Positions 22,756 to 29,907 of a stretch of DNA of 34,332 bases are shown piece by piece; the stretch's first letter is position 1; each line of letters starts with the position of its first letter. Source of the stretch: a virus; IMG/VR virus record IMGVR_UViG_3300027801_001331, positions 1 through 34,332 of that record. One strand, given 5' to 3'. Under the pieces are notes generated by a model. It ran no database searches. It was not told where the DNA came from and was given only the letters and a program-made list of their open reading frames with translations. Position numbers and translations under genes: made by a program.

Positions 22756-24124
22756 TAACTACACACCCGAAATACAAGAACTATTTTTAAGGTTTATTGT
22801 TAGTGACCCCGAATTATTTGTAAGGGTAAACACTATTGTACGCCCTTATATGTTTGATAAGAAGTTTCAAAAGGCAATAACATTTGTCCAAGAGCATACA
22901 ACTGAATATAATGCAATACCTACTATTGACCAAATAGAAGCGACAACTGGTTTATTACTAGAGCGTGTCGAAGGCATTAGTGATAACCATACAGACTGGT
23001 TTCTTGATAGTTTAGAAAGATTTTGTAGACACAAAGCACTAGAAAAAGCAATCTTGGATAGCACGGACTTATTAGAAACAGGTGATTATGGTGCAGTAGA
23101 GAATAAAATTAAAGAAGCAACACAGGTTAGTCTTGTAAAAGACTTAGGGCTCGAATATTTTGAAAATCCTAAAGAACGATTAGAATGGATTAGAGCACAA
23201 AGTGGCGCAACAAGTAGTGGCTGGAAGATGTTTGACCAAAAGTTATATGGTGGCATGAACAGAGGCGAGATAACAATCTTTGCTGGAGGCTCTGGTGCAG
23301 GTAAAAGTTTGTTCTTGCAGAACTTAGGTGTTAACTGGGCATTAGCAGGACTTAATGTTGTATACATTAGTTTAGAGCTTAGTGAACAACTTATTAGTAT
23401 GCGTTTAGATGCAATGGTCAGTGAACATAGTACTAGAGACATTATGCGTAATATAGATGATGTTGATTTAAAAGTAAGAATGAAAGGTAAAAGTGCAGGC
23501 AAGTTCCGTATTAAACAAATGTCCAGTGGTATTAATGCAAACGACATTAGAGCATACGTTAGAGAGTATGAAATTAATCATGATGTTAAAGTAGACTGTT
23601 TACTTGTAGATTATTTAGACTTGATGAGTCCTATTAGTACAAAAATTAGTGCTAACGACCAGTTTATTAAAGACAAATATGTATCTGAAGAATTGCGTAA
23701 CATTGCAATGGAAAGAAATATACTATTTGCAACAGCATCTCAGTTAAACAGAGGAGCAGTAGAAGAAATTGAATTTGACCACAGTCATATTGCTGGTGGT
23801 ATTAGTAAAATCCAAACAGCAGATAATGTTGTAGGTATATTTACTAGTAATGCTATGCGAGAACGTGGTAGATATCAAATACAGTTTATGAAAACACGTT
23901 CTAGTGCAGGAGTAGGCAGTAAAGTAGATTTAAAGTTTAATCCAGACACTTTGAGAGTTACAGATTTAGATGAAGATGACGATGATGCACTAACAGTAAC
24001 CACAAATAGCTTAGTTAATCAGCTAAAAAGAACTAATACTATTAAAACAGACGAGACAGAAGCATCCAGTACGGTTAACGCGGCATTAAACATTAGAGAG
24101 TTCATGAAGAAAAATGATGTCTAA
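22745..24124 (+). CDS. Replicative DNA helicase (gp41/DnaB-like)
   Basis: Hexameric 5'-3' helicase that unwinds DNA ahead of the fork and recruits primase. 459 residues (T4 gp41 475). The N-terminal helical domain (about 1-125) is followed by the RecA-type ATPase: Walker A GGSGAGKS (181-188), the catalytic Glu in SLELSE (209-214), Walker B LLVDYLDL (286-293) and an arginine-rich finger region (MRERGRYQIQF, MKTRSS) near 375-395. The C-terminal tail has an acidic stretch (DEDDDD). The start lies within the end of the preceding SGNH gene. The stop is followed by a late-type promoter, marking the border to the virion block. Confidence 0.93.
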   Translation: MEDNNYTPEIQELFLRFIVSDPELFVRVNTIVRPYMFDKKFQKAITFVQEHTTEYNAIPTIDQIEATTGLLLERVEGISDNHTDWFLDSLERFCRHKALEKAILDSTDLLETGDYGAVENKIKEATQVSLVKDLGLEYFENPKERLEWIRAQSGATSSGWKMFDQKLYGGMNRGEITIFAGGSGAGKSLFLQNLGVNWALAGLNVVYISLELSEQLISMRLDAMVSEHSTRDIMRNIDDVDLKVRMKGKSAGKFRIKQMSSGINANDIRAYVREYEINHDVKVDCLLVDYLDLMSPISTKISANDQFIKDKYVSEELRNIAMERNILFATASQLNRGAVEEIEFDHSHIAGGISKIQTADNVVGIFTSNAMRERGRYQIQFMKTRSSAGVGSKVDLKFNPDTLRVTDLDEDDDDALTVTTNSLVNQLKRTNTIKTDETEASSTVNAALNIREFMKKNDV

Positions 24125-24126
24125 AT

Positions 24127-24134
24127 GATAAATA
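24127..24134 (+). promoter_or_regulatory. Late-type promoter (GATAAATA) at the start of the late block
   Basis: GATAAATA immediately after gp41, 22 nt before ATG 24157. The short leader has only a weak ribosome site (CGAGAAA). Confidence 0.5.
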
Positions 24135-24156
24135 TGACTATAACGAGAAATAATTT

Positions 24157-24405
24157 ATGAAAAAGTCAAGAAGTATATTAGAAGAATTGAACTCTATTAG
24201 CACAGATAGAAATAAGCACCACGTTTTGGAAAACAGAGTGGAGCACCTAGTTTCTAGTGCGGCTAACATTAAAGCGATATTATATTCTTTATACGAAGAA
24301 GATGTTGCATTGGATTTAGAACGTAGACTTATCAATAGCATTAAAAGTGGCGATCCTAAAAAATTCTCTCGAGGCATAAACAAAGCCATAAAAGAATCTA
24401 AATAA
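24157..24405 (+). CDS. Small conserved hypothetical protein
   Basis: 82 residues, helical and charged (basic and acidic mixed), no membrane segment or cysteine cluster. Sequence landmarks are SRSILEELNSISTDRN (4-19) and a C-terminal GDPKKFSRGINKAIK stretch (65-79). A similar small protein with STDRNKH and GDP-R-K-F segments is familiar from marine T4-like phages (memory, no search). It opens the late block behind a late-type promoter and is followed after 10 bp by the Pro/Ala-rich protein. Function unknown. Confidence 0.75.
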   Translation: MKKSRSILEELNSISTDRNKHHVLENRVEHLVSSAANIKAILYSLYEEDVALDLERRLINSIKSGDPKKFSRGINKAIKESK

Positions 24406-24415
24406 GAGAACTTGT

Positions 24416-25798
24416 ATGAAACTCGATGAACTAACTAATGCAGAAATGGTACCAGGCGGAGTAAAAGATCGTTTAGCAAAGAAAAAAGCGGCGGCAGGAA
24501 CGGCACCAGTACAACCTACAGCAGAACCTACAGCAGAACCTACAGGGCCTACAGGCGCTCCAGCTGGAACCGTTGTTTCCCAAGCAAACGGCGAATTTTA
24601 TACTAAGTCTGCAGAAGGTACTTGGGCACAGTCCGATGAAAAAGGAACATTAACTGGTAGACCAGCAGAAGGACCTGACAGCTCAATGGCATTAGAATTA
24701 GAAAAGCAGTCAGCTCAGGCAGGCGTACAACAGCCAACAGCGGCTCCAGTACAGCCAACTGCTACAGCAACACCAACTGCTACAGCAACACCAACACCAA
24801 CTGCTACAGCAAAACCAATTGCAAAAGGTAAATTACTTAAAGCATCAGACGGCTTTGTATACGAGTGGCAAGGCGCCCAATGGGTAAATCAAAGAAATGG
24901 CAGAATGGCAACACAGGAACTAGGAGCAGAACTTACAAAGAAAGCACAGCCAGTACAAGCAACACCAACAGCGGCTCCAGTACAGCCAACTGCTACAGCA
25001 ACACCAACAGCGGCTCCAGTTGCCCCACAAAAACCAGTTGGCGGAGTTGTACCACAAGCACCATCAACAGCAGGTATGAGCAGAAGCGGAGCACCACAGG
25101 CAGAAATTGATCCTAAAACAGGAGTTGTTGCCGCACCAGAGCCAGAAACCTATATGGATAAGATTAAACGTGGAGCTCAAGCAGTAGGCGATAAAATTAC
25201 TACAGCGGCAGGCGGATCATTAGCAAGTAAAACAAGACAAAATCCTAATGCAACACGTGGTCAAAAAATTGGCGCAACAGTTGGAGCAGGAATTGGACGA
25301 GCAATGTCAGGTGGAGCAAAAGCTATAGGCCAAATGATGAAAAAGAAAGGCGGACAAGCACCAGCACCAGCACAAGCACAAGCACAACCTAAAGCATTAA
25401 TGCCAATTCCCGGACCTACTACTGCAGAAATAAAAAGTTTACAAAAAAGAACACTAGGTGGCGACTTAGAAGCTGGCAAACAATTAGTTGCAAAATTAAG
25501 TCAATTAAAGACCGGCGGATATGATGCTGATAACTTTATACAAGCCGCCGCACCAGTATTAAAGAAAGGCGGACTACCGCAATCAGATCCACAAGCATAT
25601 ACACATTTTACTAAACTTGCTAGAAGTATGAGAGCAGAAGCATACGAGCATGTTTGTAAGATATTAGAACATGCTGGAATTAGTTGGGCTGACTTAGGAT
25701 ATGAAGTATTACTTTCAGAATCAGTTACATCTCATGTAATGTTGATAGAAACAAAAGACATACAACTGTACAACCTCAAACGATTATCAGGAATTTAA
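24416..25798 (+). CDS. Pro/Ala/Thr-rich late protein with capsid-targeting-like N-terminus
   Basis: 460 residues. The N-terminus MKLDELT fits the tag shared by four other late proteins. Two similar modules follow: about 60-90 (GEFYTKSAEGTWAQS) and about 142-165 (GFVYEWQGAQWVNQRNGRMA). They are linked by low-complexity Pro/Ala/Thr/Gln repeats (TATATPTA type) that are also repeated at DNA level. A basic Gly/Lys/Ala-rich centre (about 240-330) precedes a helical C-terminal domain (AYEHVCKILEHAGISWADLG onward). Ribosome site is weak (GAGAA). No enzyme motif. A virion, probably internal or flexible linker-bearing, protein is inferred from its tag and neighbours. Stop followed 1 bp later by the next start. 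Confidence 0.75.
   Translation: MKLDELTNAEMVPGGVKDRLAKKKAAAGTAPVQPTAEPTAEPTGPTGAPAGTVVSQANGEFYTKSAEGTWAQSDEKGTLTGRPAEGPDSSMALELEKQSAQAGVQQPTAAPVQPTATATPTATATPTPTATAKPIAKGKLLKASDGFVYEWQGAQWVNQRNGRMATQELGAELTKKAQPVQATPTAAPVQPTATATPTAAPVAPQKPVGGVVPQAPSTAGMSRSGAPQAEIDPKTGVVAAPEPETYMDKIKRGAQAVGDKITTAAGGSLASKTRQNPNATRGQKIGATVGAGIGRAMSGGAKAIGQMMKKKGGQAPAPAQAQAQPKALMPIPGPTTAEIKSLQKRTLGGDLEAGKQLVAKLSQLKTGGYDADNFIQAAAPVLKKGGLPQSDPQAYTHFTKLARSMRAEAYEHVCKILEHAGISWADLGYEVLLSESVTSHVMLIETKDIQLYNLKRLSGI
24734..24777 (+). repeat. 44-bp direct repeat, copy 1 (in coding sequence)
   Basis: Identical to 24964-25007 by eye; encodes the Pro/Thr/Ala/Gln linker of the 460-aa late protein. Shorter ACAGCAACACCAAC units repeat between the copies, so this is a slippage-prone region. 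Confidence 0.8.
24964..25007 (+). repeat. 44-bp direct repeat, copy 2 (in coding sequence)
   Basis: Second copy of the repeat at 24734-24777. The copies flank one Trp-containing module and could mediate its loss or gain by recombination. Confidence 0.8.
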
Positions 25799-25799
25799 A

Positions 25800-27077
25800 A
25801 TGAAATTTAACGAGATATCTAAGCCTCTTGTTACACAACTAATTACTGAAAGTATGCTACTAGAAGGCAAGGAAGGAAAGAATACCCACTTAGAGCATTT
25901 AGAAGATAATATTTTTAATAAAGGTTATCCCGGAGCCAAAGAAGCAGTAGATTATTTGTATAGTTTACATGCTATGCTTGATGGCAAATCACAACAAGCG
26001 GTAAGTATGACAACTAAATGGGACGGTGCTCCAGCCATTATTGCTGGTAAAGATCCAGCAACTGGTAAGTTTTTTGTAGGCACTAAAGGCGTATTTGCAA
26101 AGATTCCTAAAATGAATTTTACCACCAACGATATCAAGTTAAACCATCCTGGACAAGACGACTTACAAAATAAATTACAATTAGCATTAGTTAAATTAAG
26201 TAAACTGACTTGGAATACAGTTGCACAAGGAGATTTTCTTTTTGCAAAAGATACATTAAGCGAAAAAGAAATTGACGGCGAAAGTTATTTAATTTTTAAA
26301 CCCAACACATTAGTATATGCTGTACCGGCTCAGAGCGAGTTGTCTATGAAAATATTACAGAGTGATATAGGCATTGTTTGGCATACAGAATATGTAGGCG
26401 GCCCAACACTAGCAGACACTCAAGCAAAGTTTGGATTTGATAGTAGTGTATTAGGACAAGCACCAGGTGTTTGGCACAGAGATGCAATTATTAAAGACCT
26501 TAGTGGCACAGTTACATTTACTGCTGGTGAAAGTGCAGACATTATGTCAGCTATTGCTACAGCAGACCAGTACTTAAAAACTGTAGACCAAGACACATTT
26601 GCTTGGTTAGGACAAGGCACAGACTTAGTAGGCAAAGAGTTCCTACAGCAATTAAAAGCACATGCAAACATGCAAGTAAGACAAGGACATTTTGATGAGC
26701 CTACTAAATTTGCACAAGGGTTTGTGCAAAAGTATATAGATTACATGACAAAAGAAATAGCCAAAGTTAAAACACAAAAAAGTATTGATGCTAAAACAGA
26801 AAAAATGGTAGCAGGTGTTAAATTTATTAGAGAACACTTACAAAGTATTGTATCAGTGTATGACTTATATTTAAAACTTATCGAAGCAAAAATTAAAATA
26901 GTTAAGAAGCTAGAACAAATCCGTGTAATGAATACATTTGTGCCAACAGAAGATGGGTATGAAGTAACAGGCGAAGAAGGCTTTGTTGCAGTTGACAGAA
27001 TGGGTAATGCACTTAAACTAGTAGATAGATTAGAGTTTAGTAGACTTAACTTTGGATCAGGGAAGCCGGCAGGATAA
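25800..27077 (+). CDS. Conserved late protein with ligase/nucleotidyltransferase-like KWDG motif
   Basis: 425 residues. The N-terminus MKFNEIS with a prohead-protease-type site LITE|S at 14-18 looks like a capsid-targeting sequence; LLE|G at 20-23 is a second candidate. Then comes HLEHLEDNIFNKG and a striking TTKWDGAPAI at 71-80, the KxDG signature of ATP-dependent ligases and capping enzymes. FFVGTKGVF (91-99), QGDFLFAKD (143-151) and YLIFKPNTLVYAVP (163-176) follow, which could be the later nucleotide-binding motifs. I recall cyanophage homologs with the same KWDGAPAI core and N-termini of the MKTF type. The C-terminal half is helical and Lys-rich. Ligase activity is inference; other roles inside the head are possible. 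Confidence 0.75.
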   Translation: MKFNEISKPLVTQLITESMLLEGKEGKNTHLEHLEDNIFNKGYPGAKEAVDYLYSLHAMLDGKSQQAVSMTTKWDGAPAIIAGKDPATGKFFVGTKGVFAKIPKMNFTTNDIKLNHPGQDDLQNKLQLALVKLSKLTWNTVAQGDFLFAKDTLSEKEIDGESYLIFKPNTLVYAVPAQSELSMKILQSDIGIVWHTEYVGGPTLADTQAKFGFDSSVLGQAPGVWHRDAIIKDLSGTVTFTAGESADIMSAIATADQYLKTVDQDTFAWLGQGTDLVGKEFLQQLKAHANMQVRQGHFDEPTKFAQGFVQKYIDYMTKEIAKVKTQKSIDAKTEKMVAGVKFIREHLQSIVSVYDLYLKLIEAKIKIVKKLEQIRVMNTFVPTEDGYEVTGEEGFVAVDRMGNALKLVDRLEFSRLNFGSGKPAG

Positions 27078-27838
27078 TGGACTTACAACTAGTAAATCAA
27101 GAGTTAGCAGAAAGTAAATTATACAGAACTACATCAGGTTTTAAAAGTCTTACAGGCAGAGATATTGCAGATTTATTTTATTTGCAAACACTAAGTCTTA
27201 TAATGATGTATCAAGATAACAAGCAACAGGACTATGCGTTAGTGTATGCAAGAAAAACATGCCAGTATGGCCCTTATGCAGTTTTTAGAACTGCGGCAAC
27301 TGACTTGTATATGTTGGGTTTTGCTATTAACAACCCTGACTACCAAAGTTTAAAGTTTAAAAGCAAAGATGTAAGTTTTTTAAATTCTTTACAATTCCAA
27401 AATAGAAAGCACTATGCTTTTATGCAACGTGTACAACGACAAGGTATTAGCAAAAGTGATATTACTACAACTCTTTTTAGATTCGAATCACAATTACAGA
27501 TTAAAAATCCTATACTTAAACAGATAAGAAGATTAATCATATCTTGGCCCAGTTTAAAGTTCTCACAACGCCAACTAGTTGTAAGTAAAATAATACAGTT
27601 GATGCGACTCAAGGGCAGAGGCAGTGAACTATTCACTCAAGTAAGTTCAATGAGCTCTAGGAAGGAACTTAAACCTGTACCAAAGGCACAAGGAATCAAA
27701 CGAGCGGCGGCTACGGCAGTTGGCGCTTATGCAGGAAGTAAAATCTTGCCAAAAGTTTCAAGTAAAATATCTTCGGTCTCAGGAGCTGGCATCGGCGCAA
27801 TTGCAGGGTACTGGGCAAGTGGCAGAAAAAAGGCATAA
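27077..27838 (+). CDS. Late protein with C-terminal glycine-zipper segment
   Basis: 253 residues; ATG 27077 overlaps the preceding stop by one base. The N-terminus MDLQLVNQELAE|S contains a possible prohead-protease site (LAE|S, 10-13), although it departs from the shared MK/MR start. The middle (about 20-190) is helical and basic. The C-terminus (about 208-250) has small residues in glycine-zipper spacing (AVGAYAGSK, then GAGIGAIAGYWASG), typical of membrane-inserting or membrane-perturbing segments, ending in GRKKA. It could be an injected or membrane-associated internal virion protein (inference). No known enzyme motif. Confidence 0.75.
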   Translation: MDLQLVNQELAESKLYRTTSGFKSLTGRDIADLFYLQTLSLIMMYQDNKQQDYALVYARKTCQYGPYAVFRTAATDLYMLGFAINNPDYQSLKFKSKDVSFLNSLQFQNRKHYAFMQRVQRQGISKSDITTTLFRFESQLQIKNPILKQIRRLIISWPSLKFSQRQLVVSKIIQLMRLKGRGSELFTQVSSMSSRKELKPVPKAQGIKRAAATAVGAYAGSKILPKVSSKISSVSGAGIGAIAGYWASGRKKA

Positions 27839-27839
27839 G

Positions 27840-27847
27840 GATAAATA
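27840..27847 (+). promoter_or_regulatory. Late-type promoter (GATAAATA), near-leaderless
   Basis: GATAAATA ends 5 nt before ATG 27853. The gap has no ribosome site, so the predicted transcript would begin about at the start codon. Confidence 0.55.
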
Positions 27848-27852
27848 GTTGT

Positions 27853-28395
27853 ATGAGAATCAGTGAAATTGAAACATCAGGCCCAACGTTACAGCAAGTA
27901 CACCTAGATTGGAAACGAGTTGACCGTAGTGGAATAAGGTCAGAGGAAGTATGGAATAAAGCAGTAGAATTTGCAGGCGGCGGCGCTGATCCAGTACAAG
28001 CACATGCCCAGGCACTGTCGGCTGTTAATAGTAGTACAGATCGCAAACAAGATAATGCGGCGGCTCAACGACAAGCTGATAGAATAAACAAGCCTTTTGT
28101 CGGAGTACCAATGAAGCCAAAAGGATCTAGCACACCAGCCCCAACCGATGGTACTAGAACTAGGGGTGGACAAATAGGTAACCAAAATGCTTATAGAGGC
28201 GGCCCACAAACAAAAGCACCAACTGGCCCAGGCAAGAACATTATTCAAACGATGAAAAACAAGTGGGACGATTTTAACAAAGCTGATGGTTTAGCAGGCA
28301 AATCTGCCGCTAAAGGCAGTATGTTAGCAAAAGGTGCCAGCAACATTGCTAAAAAGATAGTGGCAATGGGCGACAAGGCTAGAACAAAGGGATAG
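27853..28395 (+). CDS. Hypothetical late protein with capsid-targeting-like N-terminus
   Basis: 180 residues, basic, rich in Gly/Ala/Lys/Gln and largely disordered. The N-terminus MRISEIETSG fits the shared late-protein tag M-[KR]-[FIL]-x-[ED]-[ILV]. A short helical domain (about 12-60, with HLDWKRVD and EVWNKAVEFAGGGADPVQAH) is followed by a low-complexity Pro/Thr/Gly/Arg segment and a Lys/Ala-rich tail (ASNIAKKIVAMGDKARTKG). No catalytic motif. Basic composition would suit an internal head protein packaged with DNA (inference). Its promoter lies 5 nt before the ATG. Confidence 0.7.
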   Translation: MRISEIETSGPTLQQVHLDWKRVDRSGIRSEEVWNKAVEFAGGGADPVQAHAQALSAVNSSTDRKQDNAAAQRQADRINKPFVGVPMKPKGSSTPAPTDGTRTRGGQIGNQNAYRGGPQTKAPTGPGKNIIQTMKNKWDDFNKADGLAGKSAAKGSMLAKGASNIAKKIVAMGDKARTKG

Positions 28396-28450
28396 AACAA
28401 CGTAAAACCCTATTTAACTACGATAAACACTCTCATAATCTTCCATTTTG

Positions 28451-28458
28451 CATAAATA
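28451..28458 (+). promoter_or_regulatory. Late-type promoter (CATAAATA) before the 122-aa gene
   Basis: CATAAATA 33 nt before ATG 28492, with a strong TAGGAGA ribosome site between. This is a normal-length leader, in contrast to the leaderless cases. Confidence 0.6.
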
Positions 28459-28491
28459 AACGTAACATTAACAAATTCTAGGAGAATTAAC

Positions 28492-28860
28492 ATGGCACAA
28501 ACTCAAAACACCGGAGCCGCAGTAGCACCAGGACATTTTAATGGCCTAACACTAGCAGGTATCCAAGTAGATTTCGCAGTAGACGTTTCAGCTAAATTGG
28601 CTGTAGGCGGAGCATTAGACGTATTTTTAAAAGCAGTCGGTAACGAAGGCTTAACACCAACAGCAATCGGAACAGTAGACGCAACAGGCGGAGCTGGACA
28701 AGGACTTAAAGTTCTTTTCGAAGGCGAGCATGGATCAGACAAGTATGACGGAACTAACAGTGAGACCTTAGCGGCTCATTTGGAAGACGTTGTACAGGCT
28801 CTTACAGACGTCGATGGCGTTGTCTGGGCAAACGTAGCAATTGCGGCATTTGATCTTTAA
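28492..28860 (+). CDS. Small probable virion protein 1 (monocistronic)
   Basis: 122 residues, Gly/Ala/Val-rich, no Cys, Trp only once, predicted mostly beta with an acidic second half. It has its own late promoter, a strong ribosome site and a perfect terminator after it, so it is expressed as a separate, probably abundant, mRNA. It resembles the next two small genes in design rather than in obvious sequence: short, Gly/Ala/Thr/Val-rich, no signal peptide. Decoration, head-surface or tail-tube-like roles are plausible; sequence alone does not decide. No family recognised. Confidence 0.75.
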   Translation: MAQTQNTGAAVAPGHFNGLTLAGIQVDFAVDVSAKLAVGGALDVFLKAVGNEGLTPTAIGTVDATGGAGQGLKVLFEGEHGSDKYDGTNSETLAAHLEDVVQALTDVDGVVWANVAIAAFDL

Positions 28861-28882
28861 GATTAAATAACCAAATATTAAG

Positions 28883-28910
28883 AAAGCACCACACGTTGGT
28901 GCTTTTTTTT
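28883..28910 (+). terminator. Rho-independent terminator after the 122-aa gene
   Basis: AAAGCACCA (28883-28891) pairs with TGGTGCTTT (28897-28905) around loop CACGT, and a run of eight T follows from 28903. Textbook intrinsic terminator. Confidence 0.9.
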
Positions 28911-28920
28911 GGCTAAATTA

Positions 28921-28928
28921 GATAAATA
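28921..28928 (+). promoter_or_regulatory. Late-type promoter (GATAAATA) before the 109-aa gene
   Basis: GATAAATA just after the terminator, leaving a leader of about 75 nt, the longest late leader in the window, which contains a folded element at 28943-28988. Confidence 0.55.
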
Positions 28929-28942
28929 AAAGTAACCAGAAT

Positions 28943-28988
28943 ACATATCTACTTTAATTTGGTAGTGGTACAAAGACCACAGATATGT
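28943..28988 (+). promoter_or_regulatory. Nested hairpin in the late leader of the 109-aa gene
   Basis: ACATATCT (28943-28950) pairs with AGATATGT (28981-28988). Inside it GTGGT (28965-28969) pairs with ACCAC (28976-28980) around loop ACAAAG, and the two 3' arms are contiguous, giving a stacked stem with a 14-nt bulge on the 5' side. It lies upstream of the TTAGGAG ribosome site. It may stabilise the mRNA or control translation. Confidence 0.5.
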
Positions 28989-29011
28989 AAATTAATTTTA
29001 GGAGTCATATT

Positions 29012-29341
29012 ATGGCATTAGTAAGAGTAGCAGGTGCAGTAGCAGAAGACCAATTTTTAGTTGGAACACTGTCATACTTCATCATCGACGAAGTAGATGG
29101 AACAGATGACATTAGCTCGTTTGGTTTCACAGCAGGCGCGGCAAACAAAGGTGAGCTAGTAATTTCAGCTTTATCAACAATTTGCACACCAGTAATCATT
29201 AACAGCATTTCAGCAACAGTAATGCACGTTGCAGTAGAAGGATCACCAACAGCGGCTAGAGTTTTAGCGGCAGTTCAGCCAGTACTTACTGGATCAGGTT
29301 CAAACGCAACAGCAACAGCAGGAACGTTTACAGTAGCATAA
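29012..29341 (+). CDS. Small probable virion protein 2 (monocistronic)
   Basis: 109 residues, Ala/Val/Thr/Gly-rich, no charged clusters, predicted beta-rich. It begins MALVRVAGAVAED and ends in a Ser/Ala/Thr stretch (TGSGSNATATAGTFTVA). A strong ribosome site (TTAGGAG) lies 7 nt upstream, with its own late promoter, a structured leader and a terminator, implying high expression late in infection. Composition suits a small structural or decoration protein. No homologous family recognised; the relationship to proteins 1 and 3 is by layout only. Confidence 0.75.
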   Translation: MALVRVAGAVAEDQFLVGTLSYFIIDEVDGTDDISSFGFTAGAANKGELVISALSTICTPVIINSISATVMHVAVEGSPTAARVLAAVQPVLTGSGSNATATAGTFTVA

Positions 29342-29349
29342 GCTATTGA

Positions 29350-29395
29350 TTAGGAAATCCTAACTACCTTAGGTTCGTGACAACGGAAGGCGTCA
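29350..29395 (+). promoter_or_regulatory. Structured 3' untranslated region after the 109-aa gene
   Basis: Between the stop and the terminator are two further small stems: TAGGA/TCCTA with loop AA near 29350-29361, and GTGAC/GTCAC spanning about 29376-29395. Extra stems before a terminator often protect a stable late mRNA. Confidence 0.35.
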
Positions 29396-29403
29396 CATTT
29401 AAG

Positions 29404-29430
29404 AAGCACACTTAGGTGTGCTTTTTTTTG
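29404..29430 (+). terminator. Rho-independent terminator after the 109-aa gene
   Basis: AAGCACAC (29404-29411) pairs with GTGTGCTT (29416-29423) around loop TTAG, followed by a run of eight T. Strong intrinsic terminator. Confidence 0.9.
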
Positions 29431-29464
29431 ATTTTAATTTCTGCATAGTAAAAACTGATAAAGT

Positions 29465-29472
29465 GATAAATA
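29465..29472 (+). promoter_or_regulatory. Late-type promoter (GATAAATA) before the 135-aa gene
   Basis: GATAAATA 29 nt before ATG 29502, with a strong CAGGAGA ribosome site between. Confidence 0.6.
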
Positions 29473-29501
29473 GTTGTAAGAAGAATACACAGGAGACATA
29501 C

Positions 29502-29906
29502 ATGAGTTTAATAAGAGGTGGGGCAATGGGCTCCGTAGAAGCACTAACAGGTAATATAGAATTTTTTACTTTGTTTACTTCGATTGACATAACTGTAACC
29601 GGTGATTACGACGATAACACTCAAAAAGATTTTGAAAGTGTTGTACAAGTAATAGGATTAAGGGCAATGCCTGTAGTAATGAATAATCCTGTAGCACTTA
29701 ATGGAGTTGGTACGAACTTATTACAAACTTATGGAGCACCAACTATGACCGGTGCCGGCTGGATATTTAAGTTTGCTACAGAAGTGCCACAAGCACACAC
29801 TGTGACAACTTTAGTTGATGAACTTAATGGCATAGTGCTTAACGGCGGAACGTTAGATACAACGAACACTATTAATATGGAGTTCACAAAACAGGATTTA
29901 TTATAA
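29502..29906 (+). CDS. Small probable virion protein 3
   Basis: 135 residues from ATG 29502, supported by AGGAGA 6 nt upstream and the late promoter. The frame is open further upstream to 29418, but that would start inside the terminator. Beta-rich, with SLIRGGAMGSVEALTGNIEF at the start, a central VIGLRAMPVVMNNPV block and a Thr/Asn-rich end. No Cys. Unlike proteins 1 and 2 it has no terminator directly after it; a membrane protein gene starts 1 bp after its stop, so these form the start of a longer late transcript. Structural role inferred from position and promoter. Confidence 0.75.
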   Translation: MSLIRGGAMGSVEALTGNIEFFTLFTSIDITVTGDYDDNTQKDFESVVQVIGLRAMPVVMNNPVALNGVGTNLLQTYGAPTMTGAGWIFKFATEVPQAHTVTTLVDELNGIVLNGGTLDTTNTINMEFTKQDLL

Positions 29907-29907
29907 A

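Noticed and set aside
24734-25007. CRISPR-like direct repeats
   Set aside because: Repeats are in frame, encode a Pro/Thr/Ala linker and lack regular unique spacers.
27479-27492. tRNA T-arm-like string near TTCGAATC
   Set aside because: No acceptor stem or anticodon arm around it and it lies in a coding frame; no tRNA gene was found anywhere in the window.
29418-29501. Upstream in-frame extension of the 135-aa late protein
   Set aside because: It starts inside the T-run of the preceding terminator and lies before the late promoter; ATG 29502 has a strong ribosome site.
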